A DNA stretch of 64,000 nt from SIG447 sp045577075 (GTDB lineage Bacteria; Bacillota; Clostridia; UMGS1883; UMGS1540). The stretch lies in contig JAZNHR010000003.1 in assembly GCA_045577075.1 (NCBI GenBank), forward strand, positions 9,849 to 73,848, written 5' to 3'. The notes below the pieces were generated by a model. The model made no database searches. It saw only the letters and a list, made by a program, of their open reading frames with translations, and was not told the DNA's origin. This document shows, in pieces, positions 1-7,922 of this stretch. Numbering within the stretch: the first letter of the stretch is position 1; every line of letters starts with the position of its first letter. The position numbers and the translations under genes were made by a program.

Positions 1-1995
1 TCCGACGCGGCTGCCGCCGGACATGGAACCGCCGCGCAGCAGCACCTCGCCGTCTGTGGTGACAATTTTAAACTGGTGAGAAAATTTTCTGGCGGCACCA
101 ATGGCATGGTCAATGTTGTCCATGACTACCGTTTGCCCCAGAAGCTGTAGAATAATATCTTTGTATGCCTTGTCGCATTTTACGAGGTCACATCCAAGAC
201 CAATAAAGCCGGGACAGGCAGAAACCTTCCCCTCATTTTGCAGGCGCGTGCCCTTTACTGCCGAAATGGGCAGAAAAGTAGCACGGCCGGCGTGGTTTTG
301 CTTTAGGAAGGCTATCGCCGTCTTGGCGTCCTCTTCGCTTCCCACAACGATATTCTGCAGGGAAGCGCCAAGTGCCGTTTCAATGGCGGTAATATAAGGA
401 GAGTCCACCTGAATAAGCTGGGAAAGCACGCCCCGAATATCAGCCGAAAGACGGGCCGAAAGGATTGCCCGAACGCCCCTGCCGTAGCCCTCCATGTTTT
501 GCTCCATATCGGAAAGGGCATTTTTTCTAGACAGGCGCTGGTTATATACACGCATAAGCTCGTTAAAGCCGGTTTTGTCATTTGCCAGGTCTGTTTGCAA
601 CTGCGTCCGCTTTTCCAAAAGGGTACGGAAGGATTCTTCTGCCGCCTTAATCTCGGCAGAAAGTGTTTCCTGTCTTTCCCGAAGGGCTTTCGTTTCTTTC
701 ACAATGTCCGAAATTCTTTGCTCGCTCGTTGTAATTTCTGCAGAAAGCTCTGCAATTCTTGCGTTTAAATCGTAGCCGGACAGGGCGTCGATATGCTTTG
801 CCGTCTCGTCCGCCTGGGTGAGAAGCTGCATAGAGGCGGCGGCAAGGTTTTCCGCAATCCCCGTTTGGGTACGAATGGCATCTGCCGCATCTTCCAATTT
901 GATTTTCCCCGTTTCTACGGCTTTTTCAGCCTCGGAAAGGGCGGCGTGGCAGCTTGCAATGTGTGCCTCGGCTTCTTCTGCGGCGCTTATTAGGCCGGAG
1001 ATTTCTTCTTCCAACGCCTTCTTTTGCGCCTCAAAATTTTCTGCAGCTTTCAGTTCTGTTTCTATGCGCTGGGAGAGAAGGGCATTGTCGCCTTCCCAGC
1101 CTTTTACGGAAAGGTCGGTACTGTGCATAAGAGAGCGGAGTGCTTCCATTTCCGCATCCCGGGTTTTCATTGTCCCGTATAAGGATTCTTCCTCTTTTTG
1201 CATAGTTTCAAGCTTCGCTGATTCTGTTTCCAGTTGTTCGGAGACTTGTGAAAATAAAGCGGAGGCTTCTTCTTGTGTTTTTCGAAGCTTATCAATATCT
1301 AAAATAGAGAGGTTAATTTCCAAAACCTTTAGTTTTTCGTATAAGTCCAAATATTCCCGTGCCTTTTTTGCCTGATTTTCCAGCGGCCCGAGACGGGATG
1401 CAAGCTCGCCAGCGATATCGCGGACACGCGCGAGGTTTTCTTCTGTGGTAGCAAGCTTTCTTGCTGCCTCGTTTTTCTTGTACTTATATTTGGAAATACC
1501 GGCGGCTTCCTCAAAAATCTGGCGTCTGTCCTCGGATTTCTGGGAAAGGACGGAATCAATCTGCCCCTGGCTGATAATGGAATAGCCGTCCCTGCCAAGA
1601 CCCGTATCCATGAAAAGCTCATGGATATCGCGAAGGCGGCAGGGCGTTTTATTTAAAAAGTATTCGCTTTCGCCGCTGCGGTATACGCGGCGTGTAACGG
1701 TGATTTCCGTATACGGACTTGAAAAAAGCCCGGAAGTATTGTCGAGAATCAAAGAAACCTCGGCAAAGCTTACGGGTTTATGCTTGGCGGTACCGGCAAA
1801 AATGACGTCCTCCATGCGGCTGCCGCGGAGAGATTTTACGCTCTGTTCCCCCAGCACCCAGCGAATGGCGTCCGTAATATTACTTTTGCCGCTGCCGTTT
1901 GGACCGACAATGGCGGTGATGGCATAGTCAAAAGACACGCTAAGCCTATCCATAAAGGATTTAAAGCCATACATATCCAGTCTTTTTAAATACAT
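1..1995 (-). CDS. smc: Chromosome segregation protein SMC (N-terminal 665 residues, cut by window edge)
   Basis: ATPase of the SMC-ScpAB condensin complex, which compacts and segregates the nucleoid. The N-terminal head has a Walker A motif (GPNGSGKSN) near residue 32 and a Q-loop region (VLGEQSVKSLRG), followed by ISQGQID and FEEAAGISKYK, all typical of SMC. A long Glu/Lys/Ala-rich coiled coil covers about residues 170-500. A hinge domain follows (GYGRGVRAIL, then ALGASLQNIVV, then FLPIS) and the visible part ends at GGSMSGGSRVG. The family is about 1190 aa, so the second coiled coil and the C-terminal Walker B head lie beyond the left edge. The start at 1995 gives the expected MYLKRLDMYGFKSF opening. 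It is the last visible gene of the minus-strand darA-holB-ricT-degV operon, 34 bp after degV. Confidence 0.97.
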   Translation of the reverse strand, partial: MYLKRLDMYGFKSFMDRLSVSFDYAITAIVGPNGSGKSNITDAIRWVLGEQSVKSLRGSRMEDVIFAGTAKHKPVSFAEVSLILDNTSGLFSSPYTEITVTRRVYRSGESEYFLNKTPCRLRDIHELFMDTGLGRDGYSIISQGQIDSVLSQKSEDRRQIFEEAAGISKYKYKKNEAARKLATTEENLARVRDIAGELASRLGPLENQAKKAREYLDLYEKLKVLEINLSILDIDKLRKTQEEASALFSQVSEQLETESAKLETMQKEEESLYGTMKTRDAEMEALRSLMHSTDLSVKGWEGDNALLSQRIETELKAAENFEAQKKALEEEISGLISAAEEAEAHIASCHAALSEAEKAVETGKIKLEDAADAIRTQTGIAENLAAASMQLLTQADETAKHIDALSGYDLNARIAELSAEITTSEQRISDIVKETKALRERQETLSAEIKAAEESFRTLLEKRTQLQTDLANDKTGFNELMRVYNQRLSRKNALSDMEQNMEGYGRGVRAILSARLSADIRGVLSQLIQVDSPYITAIETALGASLQNIVVGSEEDAKTAIAFLKQNHAGRATFLPISAVKGTRLQNEGKVSACPGFIGLGCDLVKCDKAYKDIILQLLGQTVVMDNIDHAIGAARKFSHQFKIVTTDGEVLLRGGSMSGGSRVG

Positions 1996-2029
1996 TGCTC
2001 ACACCGCCTTTCTGTTTTTTCTTTTGTTT

Positions 2030-2872
2030 TTATTTTTTGGCAAACAGGATGCCCAGCGTACCCGGTCCGCAATGGGAAGAAATTACGCATCCGGCGTCTG
2101 TTTGATAAATTTCTTTGAAGATGTTTAAGCCTTTCAGCGTATCGTATGCCGCTTGCCAAACCTCGGGGTCAACACCGGCGTCCGTTAGGAACACGTAGTC
2201 CGTTTCCACGTCAGCATCTTGCAGGCGTTCCTGAATGTATTTAGAAATGACAACCTTCAGCTTTCCGCGGTACTTCTTGTCAATTCCGAGGGCGCCGTCC
2301 GTAATAGAAAGGCACGGCTTTATTCCGAGAAGGTTTGCCCCCAGTGCCGCAATGCCGCTGCATCTGCCCCCTTTATGGATATACGAAAGCTGGTCAAGCA
2401 CAAAGCTTGTATCACATTTTTCTGCATATAACGCGCAGTCCGCCGCGATGGAAGAAGCATCCATGCCGCTTTCCCGAAGGGAAATGGCGTGGAGCAGCAC
2501 CAACGCTTCGCCGGAGGACAGGGAATTTGTATCTACTACATATACGTTTTCAAATTCCGATGCGGCAAGATTTGCATTCTGGCAAGCAGAGGAAAATTTG
2601 GAGCCAAGGGAAAAATATACAACGGCATCCCCTTTTTCCAGGAGCGATGCAAAAAAATCAGAAAACGCGGCAGGGGGAATCGCCGAGGTTTTCGGCATAG
2701 TGCCGGTTTCCTCCACCTTTTTGTAAAGCTCGTCTCTTGTAATCGTGACCCCGTCCACAAATTCCTCGTCACCGAAATTGATGTGATACGGTAAAACAAC
2801 AACCGCGTTGTCGGTTATAAAGGACTTCGGGATATCACAAGCACTGTCTATGGCAAAGATAATGTTCTGCAT
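2030..2872 (-). CDS. DegV family fatty-acid-binding protein
   Basis: 280 aa, the normal length for DegV. Family members bind a fatty acyl chain and can act as FakB-like subunits that present fatty acids to a FakA kinase. Visible hallmarks are the N-terminal DSACDIP segment, the TSAIPP motif near residue 62, the SSACQNA segment near residue 92 and the VVDTNSLSSGEALV strand-helix. No FakA kinase is present nearby, so the fatty acid role is inferred from the family. The start ATG at 2872 is preceded by an AAGGAGA ribosome binding site. It lies 22 bp after ricT and 34 bp before smc and is probably cotranscribed with both. Confidence 0.93.
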   Translation of the reverse strand: MQNIIFAIDSACDIPKSFITDNAVVVLPYHINFGDEEFVDGVTITRDELYKKVEETGTMPKTSAIPPAAFSDFFASLLEKGDAVVYFSLGSKFSSACQNANLAASEFENVYVVDTNSLSSGEALVLLHAISLRESGMDASSIAADCALYAEKCDTSFVLDQLSYIHKGGRCSGIAALGANLLGIKPCLSITDGALGIDKKYRGKLKVVISKYIQERLQDADVETDYVFLTDAGVDPEVWQAAYDTLKGLNIFKEIYQTDAGCVISSHCGPGTLGILFAKK

Positions 2873-2894
2873 TCGGAAAGTCTCCTTTTTGCGT

Positions 2895-3773
2895 TTAATT
2901 TTCCAGCTTTTTAAGCTCTTCTAATTCTTTTTCATCAATTTTTTCACGGTGTTGCCGATTTCCCTTTTTAATAAATGTGACTTCATCGCGGGAAAAGTCT
3001 GCAATTACACCATCGCCGTCACCCTCAAGCCGGACGCGAAGTCTGCCGGAGAGAAGGGCTACCTGTACAACTGTGCCCGTGCCGCGTGGCGTTTTCACAA
3101 GGGAGCCGACGGGGGGCGTGATTTTGTTTAAATCTTCATAGGCCTCCTGTTCGTATTTTAGACAGCACATCAGTCTTCCACAGGTGCCGGAAATTTTCGT
3201 GGGATTTAAAGAAAGCCCCTGTTCCTTGGCCATTTTAATGGAAACCGGCTGAAAATCTGTTAAAAATGTACTGCAGCAAAGGGGTCTGCCGCAAACGCAG
3301 AGGCCGCCCATCATTTTCGATTCGTCCCGAACGCCGACCTGTCTAAGTTCGATTCGTGTACGGAATACGCCGGCTAAGTCCTTGACAAGCTCGCGGAAAT
3401 CCACGCGGCCGTTGGCAGTAAAATAAAACAGAATTTTATTGGCATCAAAGGAATACTCTACATGAATCAGCTTCATTTCGAGCCCATGCTTTTCAATTTT
3501 CTTAAGGCAAATATCAAAGGCTTCCTTCTCCTTGCGGCGGTTTATTTCCACCTGTCTTGTATCCTGGGGGGTGGCAATGCGTACAACCTTCTTAAGAGGA
3601 GAAACAAGCTCACTGTCTTCTATATCGCGAATCGGCATAGTTACTTCGCCGTACTCCAGCCCCCGCGCCGTTTCCACAACGACGTGCATGCCTTCTTCGA
3701 GGGGAAGTTCGTTCGGGTCAAAGTGATATACCTTGCCGTTTTCTTTAAACTTAATGCCTACAATCCGTATCAT
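2895..3773 (-). CDS. ricT: RicT/PSP1 regulatory iron-sulfur complex subunit
   Basis: 292 aa, PSP1 superfamily (YaaT in Bacillus). In B. subtilis RicT acts with RicA and RicF in an Fe-S complex that directs RNase Y mRNA processing and affects sporulation, competence and biofilm formation. The diagnostic cysteines are visible: GLCVCGRPLCCSTF near residue 160 and GTCGRLMCCLKYE near residue 200. The N-terminal domain has the EVTMPIRDIED and RRKEKEAFDIC segments typical of the family. The conserved order holB-ricT downstream of darA matches Bacillus. Its start overlaps the end of holB by 23 bp, which suggests translational coupling. Confidence 0.95.
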   Translation of the reverse strand: MIRIVGIKFKENGKVYHFDPNELPLEEGMHVVVETARGLEYGEVTMPIRDIEDSELVSPLKKVVRIATPQDTRQVEINRRKEKEAFDICLKKIEKHGLEMKLIHVEYSFDANKILFYFTANGRVDFRELVKDLAGVFRTRIELRQVGVRDESKMMGGLCVCGRPLCCSTFLTDFQPVSIKMAKEQGLSLNPTKISGTCGRLMCCLKYEQEAYEDLNKITPPVGSLVKTPRGTGTVVQVALLSGRLRVRLEGDGDGVIADFSRDEVTFIKKGNRQHREKIDEKELEELKKLEN

Positions 3774-4740
3774 GACAATACCTCCAACAATCTGATAGAA
3801 AATCTGTTATCCATAGTGAAAAGTTCGACCCTTTCCCGATTTCTGCAGCAAGGCTGAGCGCGGCTTCGTGGCAGGCAAGTGCGCTTTTCGGCGAAACGGA
3901 AAACGCAAACGCTGCAATCGCGCTTTTGTAGTCCCGGTTTAAAAGGGAATCGCCGTCCGATAAATGTACATACATCACATCCCGCATCCAGGAAGAAAAG
4001 AAGGATAAAAGAACGGGGAGTGCCGTTTTATATTCTTCAAAGCACCGTAAGATGGCATAAATACCGCTTCGGGGACCGGTCAGCCGCGGCAAAAGGGCGT
4101 AGAGGGAGTGACGCATGGTCAGGTACGCTTCGTCCTCAGAAAGCTTTTTTGCCGTGCCGATACTGCCGCCGGCGGAGGCAGCCAAAAAAGTCGCATCCGC
4201 AGCGCGCGCAGGGTAGTTTTCACGAATATAGGTTTCCAGCTGCAAGATTGGACAGCCGGTCATGCTCAGCACAATGCCGCGGGACAAAACCGTTTTCAGT
4301 AGCGCATCCCGATTCGTGGTAGTGAGAAAAATCGTAACATAGGGCGGCGGCTCTTCAAAGGCCTTCAGGAGTGTGTTCTGCGCCACAGGAGAAAGCTGCT
4401 CACCGTTTGGAATAATATATATTTTCCGTGATGCCAGAAATGGCTTTACATACATGTCTGCGACAAGGGCACGGGCACGTTCGGCGTTTAGCGGGTTTTT
4501 TTCATCCATCTCCACGAAAATAATATCGGGGTGGTTGCCGCTTTCTGTTTTAATACAGGTACTGCATGTGCCGCAGGGCGCATCCGCAGCATCGCAATGG
4601 AGCATAGAGGCAAGATAACGGCAAAGCGTTTTTTTACCCATGCCAACAGCACCCTCGAAAATATACAGGTGCCTTACTGCAGATTTTCGGCGTGCTGTTT
4701 TAAAATATGCAATTTGTGCGTCTTTACCGTACAGCTTCAA
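3751..4740 (-). CDS. holB: DNA polymerase III delta-prime subunit (clamp loader)
   Basis: 329 aa AAA+ protein of the clamp-loader complex that opens and loads the DnaN sliding clamp. The Walker A variant EGAVGMGKKTL lies near residue 33, followed by a zinc-binding cluster (CDAADAPCGTCSTC) between residues 50 and 65. NGEQLSPVAQNTLLKAFEEPP is the Walker B/sensor region, and LSRGIVL is the sensor position where the usual Cys after SR is replaced by Gly. The TTG start at 4740 overlaps the darA stop codon as TTGA, which supports tight coupling. It is a typical DarA-HolB-RicT cluster. Confidence 0.93.
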   Translation of the reverse strand: MKLYGKDAQIAYFKTARRKSAVRHLYIFEGAVGMGKKTLCRYLASMLHCDAADAPCGTCSTCIKTESGNHPDIIFVEMDEKNPLNAERARALVADMYVKPFLASRKIYIIPNGEQLSPVAQNTLLKAFEEPPPYVTIFLTTTNRDALLKTVLSRGIVLSMTGCPILQLETYIRENYPARAADATFLAASAGGSIGTAKKLSEDEAYLTMRHSLYALLPRLTGPRSGIYAILRCFEEYKTALPVLLSFFSSWMRDVMYVHLSDGDSLLNRDYKSAIAAFAFSVSPKSALACHEAALSLAAEIGKGSNFSLWITDFLSDCWRYCHDTDCRH

Positions 4741-5063
4741 ACTTTTTCAAACCTGTCCACATCCACAACGAAGATGGTTGCGCCGCCCACCTCCACTTCA
4801 ACGGGTTGGGGCGTGTACATTCCTGCCATGCTGGCGGAAATCGGCGTTGTCATAATGTGCTTGCGGGTGCGGCACCTTTCCTTAAAAATAGAAATCGCTT
4901 CCTCTACACGCTCTTCTTCGGTACCGACAAGCAGTGTGATATTTCCTGCACGCAGAAAACCGCCCGTGGTTGCAAGCTTTGTAACGCTGAAACCTGCTTC
5001 ATTTAATGTGCTGAGAACCTTGTTGCCGTCCTCACTGTGTACAATTGCTAGAATAAGCTTCAT
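4737..5063 (-). CDS. darA: Cyclic-di-AMP receptor DarA (PstA/YaaQ, PII-like)
   Basis: 108 aa PII-like trimeric signal protein that binds cyclic di-AMP. The full length aligns with the family: an N-terminal KLILAIVHSEDG strand, KLATTGGFLRAGN (the TGGFL ligand-binding loop), LLVGTEEERVEEAI, and a C-terminal segment ending in the GGATIFVVDVDRFEKV strand. The position upstream of holB-ricT matches Bacillus and other Bacillota. It is the first gene of the minus-strand operon, with a good promoter upstream and an AAAGGGG ribosome binding site before ATG 5063. The downstream target of DarA is not evident from this region. Confidence 0.95.
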   Translation of the reverse strand: MKLILAIVHSEDGNKVLSTLNEAGFSVTKLATTGGFLRAGNITLLVGTEEERVEEAISIFKERCRTRKHIMTTPISASMAGMYTPQPVEVEVGGATIFVVDVDRFEKV

Positions 5064-5129
5064 AGAGAAATCCCCTTTCGTTTTTTAATTTTATGTATAA
5101 AAAACGCTACAATATATACCGTTTTTATA

Positions 5130-5158
5130 AGTATATCATAAAACCATAAAAAAAGCAA
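5130..5158 (-). promoter_or_regulatory. Sigma-A promoter of the darA operon
   Basis: On the minus strand TTGCTT (5158-5153) is separated by 17 bp from TATACT (5135-5130). The predicted transcript starts roughly 60 nt before the darA ATG. The region is very AT-rich. Confidence 0.65.
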
Positions 5159-5178
5159 AGTATTTTTGTATATTTCAT

Positions 5179-5214
5179 AAAAAAAGGCACCTATCTTTTC
5201 GGTTGATAGGTGCC
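5179..5214 (-). terminator. Rho-independent terminator after the dehydrogenase gene
   Basis: A perfect 10-bp stem (GGCACCTATC with GATAGGTGCC) with a 9-nt loop is followed on the minus strand by a run of seven T. It lies 16 bp after the stop codon and insulates this operon from darA. Confidence 0.9.
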
Positions 5215-5229
5215 ACTGCGTGTAAGGGA

Positions 5230-6204
5230 CTAAAAGCCGCGTTTTTGGAGAAATTTCGTGTTTACAATATTTTGGGGCACTTCGCCGTGTAAAACGCGAA
5301 TAACGTTTGCAATGACTTCTGCATGCAAATCGTCTACGCCTTCAAAGGAGTTCCAGGCAACGTGAGGCGTAAGCACCACGTTTTCCATTTGCAAAAGTTT
5401 GCTGTCTCGCGGAAGGGGTTCCGTTTCAAAAACGTCTAGTGCCGCACCTGCAATTTCGCCGGATAACAGGGCAAAAATCAATTCGTTTTCATTGACAAGA
5501 CCGCCCTGGCCTGTGTGAATCAAGACAGCGTCCTTCTTCATTTTCTTAAACTGCGCCATCCCCATCATGTGCCGCGTTTCCTCGGTGAGGGGCGCGTGGA
5601 GGGTCACATAGTCGGAAAGCTCTAAAAGTGTATCAAGATCCACGCTTTTGCCGCCCCCTGCCGCAATTTGTTCTTCACTTTGGTAGGGGTCGTAGACTAA
5701 AATATCCATATCAAACGCACGGGCGCGAGAGGCAACCGCACGGCCAATGCGTCCAAAGCCCACAACGCCTAAAATCTTGCCGCGCAGTCTGCGCACTTTG
5801 CCGATACGCTCTGCATTCCACTGGCCACCTCGTGCACACCTGTCCGCAAGGGGGATGCGCTTGCAGGCAGAAAGGAGCAGTGCCATTGCATGCTCCGCAA
5901 CGTCATATGAACCGTAGGAGGGGGCGTTGCAGACGTAAATGCCTTTTTTGCCTGCGGCTTCGAGGTCCACATTGTCATAGCCGATGCCGTAGCCAATTAT
6001 CATTTTGCACTTATCGAGGGCGGCAATAATATCGGCGGTGATGTGTGCGTCATTAAACATTAAAATGTCCGCATCTTGTACAATTCCATGAAGTTCCTCG
6101 GCATTTCGAAAATATGTAACGAGAAAGGTTGCGCCTTCTGCACGAAAAACGCTTTTCTCCTGGGAAAAATCCGTTCCCATTCGGTCCAGCATTACAATTT
6201 TCAT
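5230..6204 (-). CDS. D-isomer-specific 2-hydroxyacid dehydrogenase (CtBP-like)
   Basis: 324 aa NAD-dependent dehydrogenase. The Rossmann nucleotide-binding motif GVVGFGRIGRAV lies near residue 145, with an acidic residue (VYDPY) after the next strand. Catalytic residues are consistent with the family: Arg in the VLIHTGQGGLVNE segment (a GQGG variant of the usual NxARG), Glu in LDVFETEPLP, and the terminal His in LTPHVAWNS. The early segment MIIGYGIGYDNVDLEAA resembles the C-terminal-binding-protein/phosphoglycerate dehydrogenase-like branch. The substrate cannot be assigned; a 2-keto acid reductase is the safest description. It follows the phosphoesterase by 21 bp and is probably cotranscribed. 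Confidence 0.85.
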   Translation of the reverse strand: MKIVMLDRMGTDFSQEKSVFRAEGATFLVTYFRNAEELHGIVQDADILMFNDAHITADIIAALDKCKMIIGYGIGYDNVDLEAAGKKGIYVCNAPSYGSYDVAEHAMALLLSACKRIPLADRCARGGQWNAERIGKVRRLRGKILGVVGFGRIGRAVASRARAFDMDILVYDPYQSEEQIAAGGGKSVDLDTLLELSDYVTLHAPLTEETRHMMGMAQFKKMKKDAVLIHTGQGGLVNENELIFALLSGEIAGAALDVFETEPLPRDSKLLQMENVVLTPHVAWNSFEGVDDLHAEVIANVIRVLHGEVPQNIVNTKFLQKRGF

Positions 6205-6225
6205 TTTTGACAGTCCTTTCTGTTT

Positions 6226-6696
6226 TTATGGCAAACGCTTATGTTCTGTATAAATCATGCCGTTTTCTATCGTGAGAATTCCAAAGGACGGGGCACCGCT
6301 ATAAGGCAGGGAAATACTGCCGGGATTAAAGAGACGAACGCCTTCTTCCACGCCGTCAAAGGCCTCGTGGGTGTGGCCAAACAAAACAAGATCCGCACTT
6401 TTTCCGGCGTCTGCCAGCTCTCTAAGACCATTTTTGACCCCTCGGGTGTGTCCGTGACACAGGAAGAGGCGTTTGTTTCCCAGTTCAATCATTTTTTCGT
6501 AGGCACCGCCGGCACAAAAGTCCGAATTGCCGCATACATAGGTGATGGGTACATTTGCATACACAATGCCGATATCCTCCGCATCCCGGGAGGAATCTCC
6601 AAGATGCAGAATATGGTCCACAGGGCCAAAAAGCTCCAACGCACGCAGGCAATTGTGAATACGGCCATGGCTGTCACTAAAAACTGCAACCTTCAC
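6226..6696 (-). CDS. YfcE/MJ0936-type metallophosphoesterase
   Basis: 156 aa calcineurin-like phosphodiesterase of the small YfcE family. All metal-binding blocks are visible in order: SDSHGR, HLGDSSRDAED, CGNSDFC, LCHGHT, and LFGHTHEAF with FNPGSIS following. The natural substrate in this family is usually unknown. I place the start at the GTG at 6696 because the AGGAG ribosome binding site is 8 nt upstream. The in-frame GTG at 6705 would overlap that site. It is the first gene of a two-gene operon with the dehydrogenase. Confidence 0.9.
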   Translation of the reverse strand: MKVAVFSDSHGRIHNCLRALELFGPVDHILHLGDSSRDAEDIGIVYANVPITYVCGNSDFCAGGAYEKMIELGNKRLFLCHGHTRGVKNGLRELADAGKSADLVLFGHTHEAFDGVEEGVRLFNPGSISLPYSGAPSFGILTIENGMIYTEHKRLP

Positions 6697-6724
6697 GCGT
6701 GTCACTCCTTTCTTTTATATACTA

Positions 6725-6753
6725 AATATATACTAAAATATGGCAAATGTCAA
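6725..6753 (-). promoter_or_regulatory. Sigma-A promoter for the phosphoesterase-dehydrogenase operon
   Basis: The minus strand has a consensus TTGACA (6753-6748), a 17-bp spacer and TATATT (6730-6725), about 30 bp before the start codon. Confidence 0.75.
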
Positions 6754-6791
6754 GCCTTTCAAAAAAGCCTGTTTGTTTTTTCGAAAAACTC

Positions 6792-6820
6792 TTGATTTTA
6801 CGGCGAAATCTGTGTATAAT
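6792..6820 (+). promoter_or_regulatory. Sigma-A promoter of ruvX
   Basis: TTGATT at 6792, a 17-bp spacer and a perfect TATAAT at 6815-6820, 18 bp before the ruvX ATG. The leader is therefore only about 10 nt and contains the GGAAGGTG ribosome binding site. Confidence 0.75.
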
Positions 6821-6837
6821 AGGGAAGGTGATGCAAA

Positions 6838-7251
6838 ATGCGTATAATAGGTCTTGACTATGGCGACAGCCGAATCGGTGTTTCGGTAAGTGACAGTTTT
6901 GGGCTAACAGCCCAGCCTGTATGCGCCCTTTCCGAGAAAACATGGTCACAACAGCTGGAAAAACTTGCGGCGATTGTGGAGGAATACGGGGCGGAAGGCT
7001 TTGTAATCGGGATGCCGAAGAACATGAACGGCAGTATTGGCCCGCGAGGCGAGGTAACGAGAAAATTCTCTGCTGCCCTGTTGGCGCGATTTGGGCTTCC
7101 GGTTACGGAATGGGATGAGAGGCTAACCTCGGTTGCGGCACATAGAGCACTCCAAGAAGGGCAGGTACGCGGCGTCAAGAAAAAGGGCAAGGTAGATATG
7201 CTTTCTGCTGTCTTTATTTTGCAGGGGTATCTGGATAGCCTTCGAAATTGA
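6838..7251 (+). CDS. ruvX: Holliday junction resolvase-like nuclease RuvX (YqgF)
   Basis: 137 aa RNase H-fold protein implicated in 16S rRNA 5'-end maturation and in resolving recombination intermediates. Motifs match: IIGLDYGDSRIGVSVSD at the N-terminus (first catalytic Asp), FVIGMPKNMNGS in the middle, and WDERLTSVAAHRAL with the second acidic site, followed by KVDMLSAVFILQGYL carrying the third Asp. Length is standard. It is followed 15 bp downstream by a DUF1292 gene, the same neighbourhood as B. subtilis yrrK-yrzB. Confidence 0.95.
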   Translation: MRIIGLDYGDSRIGVSVSDSFGLTAQPVCALSEKTWSQQLEKLAAIVEEYGAEGFVIGMPKNMNGSIGPRGEVTRKFSAALLARFGLPVTEWDERLTSVAAHRALQEGQVRGVKKKGKVDMLSAVFILQGYLDSLRN

Positions 7252-7266
7252 AAGGAGAATACAGAA

Positions 7267-7566
7267 ATGGAAGAAAGAGAAAACGTGATTATTTTAATAG
7301 ATGATGAAGGCAAGGAAATGCCTTTTGAGGTGCTGGACATTATCGAGGATAGTGACAAGCGCTATGCCGTTGGTATTCCGGCTGAGGAAGCAGCGGAGGA
7401 AGCGGAAGAAGGCACCGTACTTATCATGCGTATTGTGCCTGCAAATGACGAGGAAGATATTTTAGAACCCATTGAGGACAATGCGGAGCTGGAGAGAATT
7501 TTTGAGATTTTCAAAACGCGCATGGAAGACGAATTTGAGTTTGAAGACGAGGATACGGAGGCATAA
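7267..7566 (+). CDS. DUF1292 (YrzB-like) acidic protein
   Basis: 99 aa, very acidic, with a Glu/Asp-rich tail. The conserved DUF1292 pattern is present: IILIDDEGKEMPFEVLDII, then YAVGIPA, then VLIMRIVPA ending in LEPIEDNAELERIFEIF. The function is unknown in the family. Position directly after ruvX is conserved across Bacillota. The promoter of the downstream small RNA appears to be embedded in its last 25 bases. Confidence 0.9.
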   Translation: MEERENVIILIDDEGKEMPFEVLDIIEDSDKRYAVGIPAEEAAEEAEEGTVLIMRIVPANDEEDILEPIEDNAELERIFEIFKTRMEDEFEFEDEDTEA

Positions 7567-7569
7567 AAT
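7541..7569 (+). promoter_or_regulatory. Candidate promoter for the 6S RNA
   Basis: TTGAAG at 7541, a 17-bp spacer and TAAAAT at 7564-7569. It lies inside the 3' end of the DUF1292 gene and would start transcription near 7576, just before the structured RNA. Confidence 0.45.
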
Positions 7570-7584
7570 AGGCAGGTCTTATTT

Positions 7585-7800
7585 TTACCCCTCTGCATCC
7601 CTGCGGTGTACGTCTTGTATGGTATATATTTTAGCCAACACTAAAATGTAAGGGAGACAGACCGTCTTTGTGGTGTGTAGGCCCCCCGCTCGTAAGACCG
7701 GTATGAGGGTAACCCGTAAGCAAAGAATATGTCGCCCACCTGCAAAGCAGGTTAAAATTTTACTGCCGGACGGCAATCGCGGGGAATGGTAAGCAAGACG
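7585..7800 (+). ncRNA. ssrS: Probable 6S RNA
   Basis: Non-coding 350-bp interval with the architecture of 6S RNA, which mimics an open promoter and binds the housekeeping RNA polymerase holoenzyme. The closing stem is visible: TCCCTGCG (7598-7605) pairs fully, with one G-U, with CGCGGGGA (7778-7785). After a small internal loop CGTC (7611-7614) pairs with GACG (7769-7772). A large unpaired region follows, with a short hairpin on its 3' side (ACCTGC AAA GCAGGT, about 7738-7752), as in Bacillota 6S RNAs, and then an apical stem. The total of about 190 nt is the usual size. A strong terminator follows. The identification rests on structure and layout, not on an alignment. Confidence 0.65.
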
Positions 7801-7834
7801 GGGCGCTGCAACGTGTGCAGCGACCCCGCTTTTT
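7799..7834 (+). terminator. Rho-independent terminator of the small RNA
   Basis: GGGG-CGCTGCA pairs with TGCAGCG-A-CCCC around a short loop and is followed by C and TTTTT. It ends the non-coding transcript about 90 bp before the membrane protein gene. Confidence 0.85.
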
Positions 7835-7922
7835 ATATAATAATGAGAAATTTTCATATAGACAGCCTGGTGTCGACGGGAAATATATATAGAAATTAAG
7901 ACACAGAAAGGCATTTATTGTT

